Virus record (IMG/VR): IMGVR_UViG_3300046355_000240
Coordinates: 1-26,237 of that record
DNA from: a virus
Length of the DNA: 26,237 nt
Strand: one strand, 5' to 3'
Under the pieces are notes generated by a model that did no database searches, was not told the DNA's origin, and saw nothing but the letters and a program-made list of their open reading frames with translations. This document shows, piece after piece, positions 1 through 6,129 of the stretch. The position numbers were made by a program, and so were the translations under genes. How positions within the stretch are numbered: the stretch's first letter is position 1; each line of letters opens with the position of its first letter.

Positions 1-625
1 ATGTTGATGCTGAACCTGCATTTCCGTTAACACAACCACCTGATGGGTTTGCTTGGCCACCTGCGCCACCTGAATATAAGGAACCAAAAAAATCGCCAGC
101 TATTGATGATGTACCACCAGTACCACCTGCACCACCTGCAGAGCCGTTGCCTGCACCTGCACCGCCTCGACCACCGCCGGCAACTAATAATATTCCGTCA
201 GAACTAGTTACATCTGAAGAACCGCCTATACCACCTTGTGTTGTGGAAGCTGTTACTACTGCAGCCGGTGCACCAACGTTTATCGATAATGATGATGCAG
301 AAGATATTCCAATATGACCACTGATAATACCTCCACCACCACCACCGCCACCGCCACCACCGGAACAAGACTGGTCGCAACACCATCCTGTACCACCACC
401 ACCACCTGCACCACACATTAAAACAGCTAGATGTGTGGTATTTGGTGGAATATTGTATGTGTAACTACCGGGTGTAGTATATGTTGTAGTTGCTCCGTTA
501 CCACCTTGTGTGCCGGCTAAACGTCTAACTGCTGCATCATTAAGTGTGATAGAGGATGTAGATGTATAACCTAATTCAGTGTTGATATCCGACGCTTGAA
601 TTTGTCCAGATGATACTATCGTCAT
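1..625 (-). CDS. Glycine-rich tail fibre tip / adhesin (partial, C-terminus beyond window)
   Basis: The frame is open from an ATG at 625 to the window edge (208 codons), so the C-terminus is missing. The start overlaps the stop of the preceding gene as TAATG. Residues 1-40 (MTIVSSGQIQ..., ITLNDAAVRRLAG) look like a short attachment segment of a kind seen in fibre proteins of T4-like phages. Residues about 48-70 (YTTPGSYTYNIPP) are the usual lead-in to a glycine-rich domain. The rest is mostly Gly, Ala and Ser, with 11 consecutive Gly at 89-99. Polyglycine-rich tips are known in phage adhesins such as the gp38 type, so I infer a receptor-binding role at the fibre end. Unusually for this class it has Cys at 71, 82, 83, 87 and about 198. 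The 223-aa protein at 2021-2692 has the same lead-in plus Gly-rich layout behind a different N-terminus. Family assignment is by composition only. Confidence 0.8.
   Translation of the reverse strand, partial: MTIVSSGQIQASDINTELGYTSTSSITLNDAAVRRLAGTQGGNGATTTYTTPGSYTYNIPPNTTHLAVLMCGAGGGGGTGWCCDQSCSGGGGGGGGGGGIISGHIGISSASSLSINVGAPAAVVTASTTQGGIGGSSDVTSSDGILLVAGGGRGGAGAGNGSAGGAGGTGGTSSIAGDFFGSLYSGGAGGQANPSGGCVNGNAGSAST
329..361 (-). repeat. Polyglycine triplet tract (11 Gly codons)
   Basis: Eleven consecutive GGN codons, mostly GGT with two GGC and one GGA, encode residues 89-99 of the glycine-rich tip. On the plus strand this reads as an ACC/GCC triplet run. Such tracts can change length in frame by slippage. 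Confidence 0.8.
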
Positions 626-879
626 TATGTGCTCTCTTTAATTGGAATCCATTTACCTAATGGACATTCCGCTGACTTTATTCTAGCTTTGAGTTCTGTT
701 AAACAACCACATACAGAACACTTATCGATTCCAAATACAGTTGTTTTTCTGTCACATGAACCACAGATGGCCAAACGTTCCGCAGCCGATAGTGGATCAT
801 TGATGTTGGCAGCTGGAGTCATCGAAATACGTTTTTCGATGTTTTCTCTTGACAAATAATCGGGCATTTCATCACTCAT
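625..879 (-). CDS. Small protein with a four-cysteine zinc-ribbon-like motif
   Basis: This 84-aa protein starts at an ATG that overlaps the stop of the 100-aa gene (ATGA) and ends in a TAATG overlap with the glycine-rich tip gene, so it is translated within the fibre cluster. It has CGSC at about residues 39-42 and CSVCGC at about 54-59, with a further Cys in AECPLGKW near the end. The spacing CxxC-x11-CxxC fits a small structural zinc site. Small proteins with ICxxC ... CxxCGC ... CPxGKW are common as hypothetical proteins near tail genes of T4-like marine phages, but I know of no assigned function. It could be a minor fibre component or an assembly factor; both are guesses from position. 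Confidence 0.8.
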   Translation of the reverse strand: MSDEMPDYLSRENIEKRISMTPAANINDPLSAAERLAICGSCDRKTTVFGIDKCSVCGCLTELKARIKSAECPLGKWIPIKEST

Positions 880-1178
880 TTTAAACCTTTGTTTACTATA
901 TAATTGAATATTAGATTACCCACAAAAGATTCTTCTTCCTCTGTCAATTTCATGGAATTTATATCTTGAACTAGTGAGGAATTCCAAGGCTTCAACAATT
1001 TATATGTAAAGAATAATTTTTGCATATCATCATTGATAATCGTATATGATTGTGTTAAATCAAAAATTAGGCCTTTGTAATCTCCTTGCAGTACTTCCAA
1101 TCTAGGAGCACTAAATTCACCCTCAGGGTGAAAAAAAGTATAATCTCTATTTAATAATAATTCTTCTGTGTTCATCAT
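876..1178 (-). CDS. Hypothetical protein in fibre cluster
   Basis: This is a 100-aa protein I do not recognise. Two adjacent ATGs (1178 and 1175) could start it. An AGG lies 5 bases before the first and 8 before the second, so the second (99 aa) has the more usual spacing. No membrane segment, signal peptide or repeat is visible. The sequence is mixed alpha/beta in character with an acidic middle (KLTEEEESF) and a helical-looking C-terminus. It begins 17 bases after the stop of the S74 fibre gene and overlaps the zinc-ribbon gene by 4 bases, so it is probably co-expressed with fibre tips. A role as a tip-specific chaperone or adaptor is possible but only positional. Confidence 0.75.
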   Translation of the reverse strand: MMNTEELLLNRDYTFFHPEGEFSAPRLEVLQGDYKGLIFDLTQSYTIINDDMQKLFFTYKLLKPWNSSLVQDINSMKLTEEEESFVGNLIFNYIVNKGLK

Positions 1179-1195
1179 ATATACCTATCTATTAC

Positions 1196-1948
1196 TTATT
1201 TTTTTAATTCGTCAATTTGTTTTTTCAATTCTTTTATTGATTCTATAATTAATGGAACCAATCTTTCATATCTTACAGTTAAATACTGTTCATCGATAGG
1301 TGCAGGTGCCACAACTTCCGGCATTACTTCTTGAACTTGTTGTGCAGAAACACCAACTTCTCTAACAGGTTCATAACCTAATTGCTGTGCAGTTTCATTG
1401 GCTTCATAATAGAAACCACTTAATGTCATTAATTTATCCAACGCATTATCAATATTGCCTAATTTTGTTTTCAATCTATCATCAGAGTAGTAAGCAGTAA
1501 TGTTGTTAGTCGCTCGGATTTCTCCTGCTGTTCCTGAAGCCGCAGTACCAACACCCATTGAACCAAACTGTACACTAGATGATGTTGCGACTGCTTGGCC
1601 AATAGCAACCGTTGGTGCAGTTGCAGTACCTCCAATGGTAACACCAGTACTTGCACTAACCGAAGCAACTTTAGTATCAGCTGTTGTAATACCAAGAGAA
1701 CCTCTATCATAGGCTGATTTAACACTACTTGGTGTAGCAGCAGTTGTTGTACTAGTAGAACTTATAGAATCTGTTAATTGAACAACACCTGTTTGAGATG
1801 TTGTTGCTGAACGTATGGTATTATTTGTTGCTAAAGTAATACGTCCTTGAGAGTCCACCGTGGTTACAGGAATAATAATTGTACTACCGTATGTTCCTGC
1901 GGTCACACCTGTGTCGGCCAATACAGAACTTGTAATTTTTGTTGTCAT
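1196..1948 (-). CDS. Tail fibre tip with C-terminal S74 intramolecular chaperone
   Basis: This 250-aa protein is in three parts. Residues about 1-50 carry a fibre-like IPVTTVDSQGRITLAT stretch. Residues about 53-80 (TGVVQLTDSISSTST..., TPSSVKSAYD) match the tail-fibre repeat common in T4- and lambda-type side fibres. The C-terminal ~100 residues match the peptidase_S74 / intramolecular chaperone domain: YSDDRLKT at 154-161 with the Ser155/Lys160 pair typical of the self-cleaving site, then VGVSAQQVQEVMPE, YLTVRYERLVPLIIESI and a lysine-rich coiled-coil end. In this family the domain drives trimer folding and is then cleaved off before the Ser. The first part would therefore be a mature trimeric tip of about 154 residues. 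The start is supported by an AAGG upstream (AAGGCAATAATAA before the ATG) and a late-promoter-like box at 1975-1982. It is the first gene of the last transcription unit in the window. Confidence 0.9.
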   Translation of the reverse strand: MTTKITSSVLADTGVTAGTYGSTIIIPVTTVDSQGRITLATNNTIRSATTSQTGVVQLTDSISSTSTTTAATPSSVKSAYDRGSLGITTADTKVASVSASTGVTIGGTATAPTVAIGQAVATSSSVQFGSMGVGTAASGTAGEIRATNNITAYYSDDRLKTKLGNIDNALDKLMTLSGFYYEANETAQQLGYEPVREVGVSAQQVQEVMPEVVAPAPIDEQYLTVRYERLVPLIIESIKELKKQIDELKK

Positions 1949-1974
1949 TTATTATTGCCTTTTATAACCTTAAA

Positions 1975-1982
1975 TATTTATG
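1975..1982 (-). promoter_or_regulatory. Late-promoter-like box CATAAATA upstream of the S74 fibre gene
   Basis: The minus strand reads CATAAATA, one base from the T4 late consensus TATAAATA, in one of the few real gaps (1949-2020, 72 bp). Transcription would start near 1969, about 20 bases before the ATG at 1948. This leaves room for the AAGG ribosome site and would let the tip genes be expressed separately from the long baseplate unit. No clear GC-rich terminator hairpin lies in the gap. Confidence 0.5.
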
Positions 1983-2020
1983 TTTAATCTTTTTATACTG
2001 GTTTCAATAATGATTTATGC

Positions 2021-2692
2021 TTACCAAGCAAAATATACACGACCAGCAGCACCTGGATTTCCTGGAGCAGTAAAGTCGTTTCCGCCCGAACCACCTGTAC
2101 CATAGCCAGAGCCGTTGTTACCACCAACGCCACCAGTTGCAGAAGGGAATGCTCCGTCACCACCAGCTACACCGTTAGGAGAACCACCAGCACCACCAGG
2201 AGGAGATGAATCCCCACCAAAAATATATGATTGGCCACCACCGCCACCCGTAGCTACGTTACCATCTATTGCTGAATTACCGCCTGACCCGCCTAGTGCT
2301 TGAGAGTTGTAGCCAGAACCAGCACCACCGCCACCCACAACAATAGTCAATACTTGACCAGGAGTGACAGAAATATTAGTGTCTATTTTACCGCCTGAAC
2401 CACCGCCACCACCACTGACAACAATCTGACCGTTATAGAAAGTACCACCGCCACCGCCACCACCACCTACAATTTGCGTTGAGATGTTATAGATACCGTT
2501 AGGTACAGTCCAGTAATATGTACCAGGACTGGTATAGTTCAAAGCCCCAGTAGATTCAGGGAAAGATTTTTGCCACACCCCGTTGTTGTTTACCCAAACA
2601 GCTTTTACGGTTTTCCAAACACCAGCATCCTTAACAAAGATTTGTTTTGAAGGTGAAAAGACACCTGCGTTTTTAACGTAAATATTAGGCAT
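2021..2692 (-). CDS. Glycine-rich fibre-associated protein
   Basis: This is a 223-aa protein starting with MPNIYVKNAGVF. The ATG at 2692 overlaps the stop of the large fibre gene as TAATG. An in-frame TTG 15 bases upstream is a poorer start. Residues 1-45 hold three copies of a short V(K/N)xxGVW-type unit (YVKNAGVF, FVKDAGVW, WVNNNGVW), a motif known from N-termini of phage tail proteins. Residues about 52-65 (YTSPGTYYWTVPNG) lead into a glycine-rich domain from about 76 to the end, with 8 Gly at 76-83 and many GGGG/GGSGG turns, closing on GAAGRVYFAW. This layout is typical of glycine-rich tail domains that pack as polyglycine-II-like sheets. I infer a fibre tip or decoration coupled to the 1065-aa fibre. 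Receptor binding is likely but unproven. Confidence 0.85.
   Translation of the reverse strand: MPNIYVKNAGVFSPSKQIFVKDAGVWKTVKAVWVNNNGVWQKSFPESTGALNYTSPGTYYWTVPNGIYNISTQIVGGGGGGGGTFYNGQIVVSGGGGGSGGKIDTNISVTPGQVLTIVVGGGGAGSGYNSQALGGSGGNSAIDGNVATGGGGGQSYIFGGDSSPPGGAGGSPNGVAGGDGAFPSATGGVGGNNGSGYGTGGSGGNDFTAPGNPGAAGRVYFAW
2444..2467 (-). repeat. Polyglycine triplet tract (8 Gly codons)
   Basis: Eight consecutive GGT/GGC codons encode residues 76-83 of the 223-aa glycine-rich protein. The composition matches the tracts at 329-361 and 3577-3600, which makes in-frame slippage or recombination between the fibre genes possible. Confidence 0.75.
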
Positions 2693-5600
2693 TAGACTAG
2701 ATACCAAACATCACCGTTAGAACCACCAGAAGGACCTCCTGTAGACACGGTTCTGGTACCATATCCATTAGTACCCAAAGAGGATACTGTTAATGAGTTA
2801 ATTGTTCCATTAGTAATAGTTGCACCACTAATTGTCTTGTTTGTTAAAGTAGCTGATGCAGCTCTTTCACCTATAACAAAAGCTGTAGTAGCTATTTGTG
2901 TTGTGTTGGTGCCTCCTGCAGCTGTAGGAGCAACAGGTGTTCCAGTGAAAGTTGGACTAGTAAACATTGTAGCTTTACTTTCATTAGTAACACTACCTAA
3001 TCCAACTTTAGTTGCTGTTATTGTTAACCAAGATGGGTCTGTATAGGATCCTGTTGTGTAAACACCATTTGTTACGGTACCTGCATTACCTGAAATACTA
3101 TGACTAAATGTATTTCCACTTTGATTTAAAGCATTTTTAACAAATGATGTTGTTGCAAAATGAGTATTTGATGCATTTGTATCAACGGTTAAACCAATTG
3201 TTTGTCCTGTAAATGTTGCACCCGCCACTGCAGCTTTTCTGCTTTCCAAACTATCAATTGCCAACTGAATCGTATTTGCTGAAGCAGGTATTGAACCTGT
3301 TACAGGACCATAAGTAATATTATTAGCGTAATATGGATTTATAATATAACCATCAACTTCAATTAAGACTGCATCTCCGTTCTGTGGTGCAGAAGTAAAT
3401 GAGATTGTTGAATTAGAAACGTTGGCTGAATATTCAGATTCGAATTGTCTAACACCATTAATATATGCACGAAGTTGCGTACCTGTGTTAAATGTTGGTG
3501 TGGCAAAATTGGTTTGACCGTTGGTGTTAGCTGTATAAGATAAACGAGTCGAATTAATTGTTGTTCCTGGAGTAGCACCGCCGCCACCACCGCCACCACC
3601 AGCTGCCCAATAGTAATTACCAGGACCGCCTGTTGTTAAAACATAACCAGCTATTGTACCTGTTGGTAATAAAGTTGTTAATGCAGATGCAGCCGATGTT
3701 GTTCCTGTTCCACCTTGTGCTAATGCTAAAGGTGAAGTCAATATCAATGAGTTAAATGTTGGATTGGCTGTTGTTCGTAAATCTTGTGGTGTGTTAAGTG
3801 TTAAAGTATTACCAGAAGCCGAAGAAAGAACTCCATTTGTTGAATTTATTGTTATTGAACCTGCTGTAGGTGTTAAAGAACCTGTTGTTCCTACAATATT
3901 ATTGGCTGCTGTATTAGCTCTAGAGTATGCAGTATTGGCATAAACTTCTGCGGCTGCGGAACCTATATTATGGGTTGAGGTTCCATCAAAATATGTCCAT
4001 CTATCAGAGGATTCATTCCACAACAATTGAGCGTTTGCACTTGTACCACGAGCAACTTCAATACCGGCACTTTCGGATGGTGTTGTATTTTGATTAATAT
4101 CAGCATTCAAAGTGATTATATTATCACCAAGATTTACTGTTGTTGTATTTGCATAGAATGTTTGACCAGTAACAATTAAATTGCCAGTAATATTCACATC
4201 ACCGGAAAGTGTTCCACCAGTTCTAACGAAAAATGTTGAATCAACATAAGATTTCATTGCACTATTGGCAGAAGTAACAAATGCATTTGTAGAAACCAAA
4301 TTGGCATCTATGTATTGTTTCATGTCACTATTAGCGGTAGAAATTGCACTTGTTAATATAGAAACATTGGCATCTACATATTGTTTCATTGCACTATTAG
4401 CTGTAACAATACGAGTGTTTAGAGTATTAGCTGCAGCTGCAGTTGAAATTGCAATTGAAGAACTATTTGTTAAATCACTAGTTAATCTTCCAGCATCTAA
4501 AATTTGAAAGAATACTGTATTAGCTGGATCGGTAGATAAATCCCAATATCTTTGAGATTCGTTCCAACGAACTGAAGCATTTTGAGAAACAGAGTTGGCC
4601 AATGATAGACTATTATTTGTTCTATATGTACCCAAAATCGTTGTTTGGTTTGGAGTAGCAACGGAAAGAATTAATTGGTTTGAATTATAAACAGTATTAC
4701 CGTTAATTGTAAAATCTCCACCAACAGATAAATTACCAATAACTTGTCCTGTGCTAAATTGTGCAGTTCCAGTAACATCTAACGCACCGCCAATATCAAC
4801 ACGACCTGATGTTCGGATTGTTCCAGCATGTGTTAATCCTGTTGTAACTAAATTTCCAGATGTTGTATTACCAGTAACATTCAATGTTGTTCCAACAGTT
4901 GCAGCTGAACCGATATCAGCACGAGCAGTTGTTCTTAGTGCTCCAGTTTGAACCAATCCTGTTGTTACCACATTACCAACAGTAGTATTACCAGTAACAT
5001 TCAATGTTGTTCCTATGGTTCCTAGACCAGAAACTCTTAATGTTCCGGACGAAACCACATTCGATGTTGTTAGATTACCAACCGCAGTATTACCTGTTAC
5101 AGATAATGTTGCACCTACAGTAGCATTTCCAGTGATTGTTGTGTTGCCTAATGTTGATGTCGTAATTGTGGCTGTATTAACGAAAGCCAAATTAGAATTT
5201 AATGTGTTTACATTTCCTGTAACAATGATGCCTGTCGAGATGTTACAAATATCAACATTTGCTTTTATTGAAGTTAAATTTTGAACATTGCCTGTTGTTA
5301 TTGTTGCTATGCTTATGGTAGATAATGTGACTATTTCTTCACCAATTGTCGCTGAAGTAATATCTGTGTTTGTGGATGTCAAATCTGTAATAGTCGCTGT
5401 GTTTACTTTTGCAACACCAGTATTTACATATAAAACATCACCCGTTCCATTTATTCTTAAAAGTCCACCAATAGATTGACTTCCACCAACAGATACGTTT
5501 GAGTTTGCTACTATGTTATTTGTTGTCAGCGTTCTTGTAACTTGCATATTGCTATTCACAAGAGCATTATTCGAAACTAATAAAGAAGCTCCAGGTCCAC

Positions 5601-5889
5601 GAACAGTTAATACACCACCAACAGTAACATTACCTGTTGCTGTTTCTTGTGCGCCAATTGCAATATCACCACCAACCGAAACGTTACTTTGGAATAAAGC
5701 AGAGTTTGAAACTTGTAATGCAGTACCATTTGCAGTGATAACTACTTGAGAGTTTCCACTAACAGTTAATATACCATTAGATTTAGTATAATTACCAGTT
5801 TCTAAATTATTGAGAGATGTGGCTTCTTGATTGGTCTGAATTCGCCATTCATCAATAGTATTTGTTCTGCTTATAATTGGAATTGACAT
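2692..5889 (-). CDS. Large repetitive tail fibre protein
   Basis: This 1065-aa protein begins SIPIISRTNTIDEWRIQT, an N-terminus I associate with fibre proteins of T4-like marine phages; it probably anchors to the baseplate through the DUF4815 protein. An AAGG overlapping the stop of the 76-aa gene supports the ATG at 5889. Residues about 40-450 are beta-rich repeats built on TLxVTGNTTVGNxxTTG and SVGG/DIGG units, suggesting a long trimeric beta-helix shaft. The motif (L/V)RWNESxxxW / LWNESSDRW occurs twice, each time followed by a shaft restart. Around 500-570 are three (M)KQY(V/I)DAN units. Eight Gly lie in a row near the middle of the C-terminal half (3577-3600). The C-terminal region has two phage-fibre ATT(A/S)FV units and ends GGPSGGSNGDVWYLV, a typical fibre end. 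No cysteine-rich or S74 domain is seen, so tip folding or specificity may depend on the downstream small proteins. Confidence 0.9.
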   Translation of the reverse strand: MSIPIISRTNTIDEWRIQTNQEATSLNNLETGNYTKSNGILTVSGNSQVVITANGTALQVSNSALFQSNVSVGGDIAIGAQETATGNVTVGGVLTVRGPGASLLVSNNALVNSNMQVTRTLTTNNIVANSNVSVGGSQSIGGLLRINGTGDVLYVNTGVAKVNTATITDLTSTNTDITSATIGEEIVTLSTISIATITTGNVQNLTSIKANVDICNISTGIIVTGNVNTLNSNLAFVNTATITTSTLGNTTITGNATVGATLSVTGNTAVGNLTTSNVVSSGTLRVSGLGTIGTTLNVTGNTTVGNVVTTGLVQTGALRTTARADIGSAATVGTTLNVTGNTTSGNLVTTGLTHAGTIRTSGRVDIGGALDVTGTAQFSTGQVIGNLSVGGDFTINGNTVYNSNQLILSVATPNQTTILGTYRTNNSLSLANSVSQNASVRWNESQRYWDLSTDPANTVFFQILDAGRLTSDLTNSSSIAISTAAAANTLNTRIVTANSAMKQYVDANVSILTSAISTANSDMKQYIDANLVSTNAFVTSANSAMKSYVDSTFFVRTGGTLSGDVNITGNLIVTGQTFYANTTTVNLGDNIITLNADINQNTTPSESAGIEVARGTSANAQLLWNESSDRWTYFDGTSTHNIGSAAAEVYANTAYSRANTAANNIVGTTGSLTPTAGSITINSTNGVLSSASGNTLTLNTPQDLRTTANPTFNSLILTSPLALAQGGTGTTSAASALTTLLPTGTIAGYVLTTGGPGNYYWAAGGGGGGGGATPGTTINSTRLSYTANTNGQTNFATPTFNTGTQLRAYINGVRQFESEYSANVSNSTISFTSAPQNGDAVLIEVDGYIINPYYANNITYGPVTGSIPASANTIQLAIDSLESRKAAVAGATFTGQTIGLTVDTNASNTHFATTSFVKNALNQSGNTFSHSISGNAGTVTNGVYTTGSYTDPSWLTITATKVGLGSVTNESKATMFTSPTFTGTPVAPTAAGGTNTTQIATTAFVIGERAASATLTNKTISGATITNGTINSLTVSSLGTNGYGTRTVSTGGPSGGSNGDVWYLV
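3577..3600 (-). repeat. Polyglycine triplet tract (8 Gly codons) in the fibre
   Basis: Eight GGT/GGC codons between YYWAA and ATPG of the 1065-aa fibre form a glycine linker between two halves of the C-terminal region. Its base composition matches the glycine tracts in the two downstream tip genes. Confidence 0.75.
4865..5013 (-). repeat. Near-tandem 120-bp repeat units in the fibre shaft
   Basis: A 29-base segment (plus strand begins GTATTACCAGTAACATTCAA) occurs identically at 4865-4893 and 4985-5013, exactly 120 bp or 40 codons apart. It encodes the TTLNVTGNT core of the shaft repeat. A diverged third copy starts at about 5087, 102 bp further on. This suggests recent unit duplication. Confidence 0.75.
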
Positions 5890-5897
5890 TTATTGCC

Positions 5898-6128
5898 TTA
5901 AACTTTATTCGTTAACAGTTGTTTTAACAAGTCTTTAATATCACTAATATCTTTAGACAAACTCTCTACTTGAGATTTTATTGTATTTATCTCATCATTT
6001 TTTGAATTTATTTTGGATGCTAGTTTTTTTCTTGCTTCATTTTCACGAAGAACATTTTGGTTGACCGTTAATAGAGCTCTATTTTCGGTATTTTTTACAA
6101 ATTGTCCACCTTCTACTTTTACTAACAT
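5898..6128 (-). CDS. Small coiled-coil protein between DUF4815 protein and fibre
   Basis: This is a 76-aa protein. After MLVKVEGGQFVKNTENRALL, residues about 25-72 form a continuous charged helix with heptad-like hydrophobic spacing (INSKNDEINTIKSQVESL, DISDIKDLLKQLL), so a coiled coil is likely. Its ATG follows the stop of the 2055-aa gene by one base and its stop overlaps the ribosome site of the 1065-aa fibre gene, so it is translated with both. Short conserved proteins ending in DIKxLLxQLL occur at this place in T4-like cyanophages as hypothetical proteins. Its size and helical nature recall the T4 fibre chaperone gp57A (about 79 aa), but I see no sequence match. A chaperone or a small trimeric connector are both possible. 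Confidence 0.85.
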   Translation of the reverse strand: MLVKVEGGQFVKNTENRALLTVNQNVLRENEARKKLASKINSKNDEINTIKSQVESLSKDISDIKDLLKQLLTNKV

Positions 6129-6129
6129 A

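Noticed and set aside
204-416. A Trp-rich 70-codon minus-strand frame
   Set aside because: It is an out-of-frame reading of the polyglycine GGT tracts in the real glycine-rich gene.
2015-2060. Rho-independent terminator after the glycine-rich gene
   Set aside because: The 72-bp gap has T/A-rich stretches but no GC-rich stem followed by a T run on the minus strand.
2021-2707. Longer version of the 223-aa gene from a TTG at 2707
   Set aside because: The ATG at 2692 makes the same TAATG overlap seen elsewhere in the window and begins right before the repeated YVKNAGVF units, so it is the better start.
4865-5013. Regular spaced repeats resembling a CRISPR array
   Set aside because: The repeats are in frame, code for the shaft units, diverge between copies and are spaced 102-120 bp apart without unique spacers.
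4751-5749. Series of 60-90-codon plus-strand frames opposite the fibre
   Set aside because: All are shadows of the Thr/Val/Asn shaft repeats; they repeat with the shaft period and show no independent coding sign.
5984-5991. GATAAATA on the minus strand inside the 76-aa gene as a promoter for the fibre
   Set aside because: It is inside a coding sequence, off consensus at the first base, and expected by chance in AT-rich DNA; the fibre start is well served by coupling.
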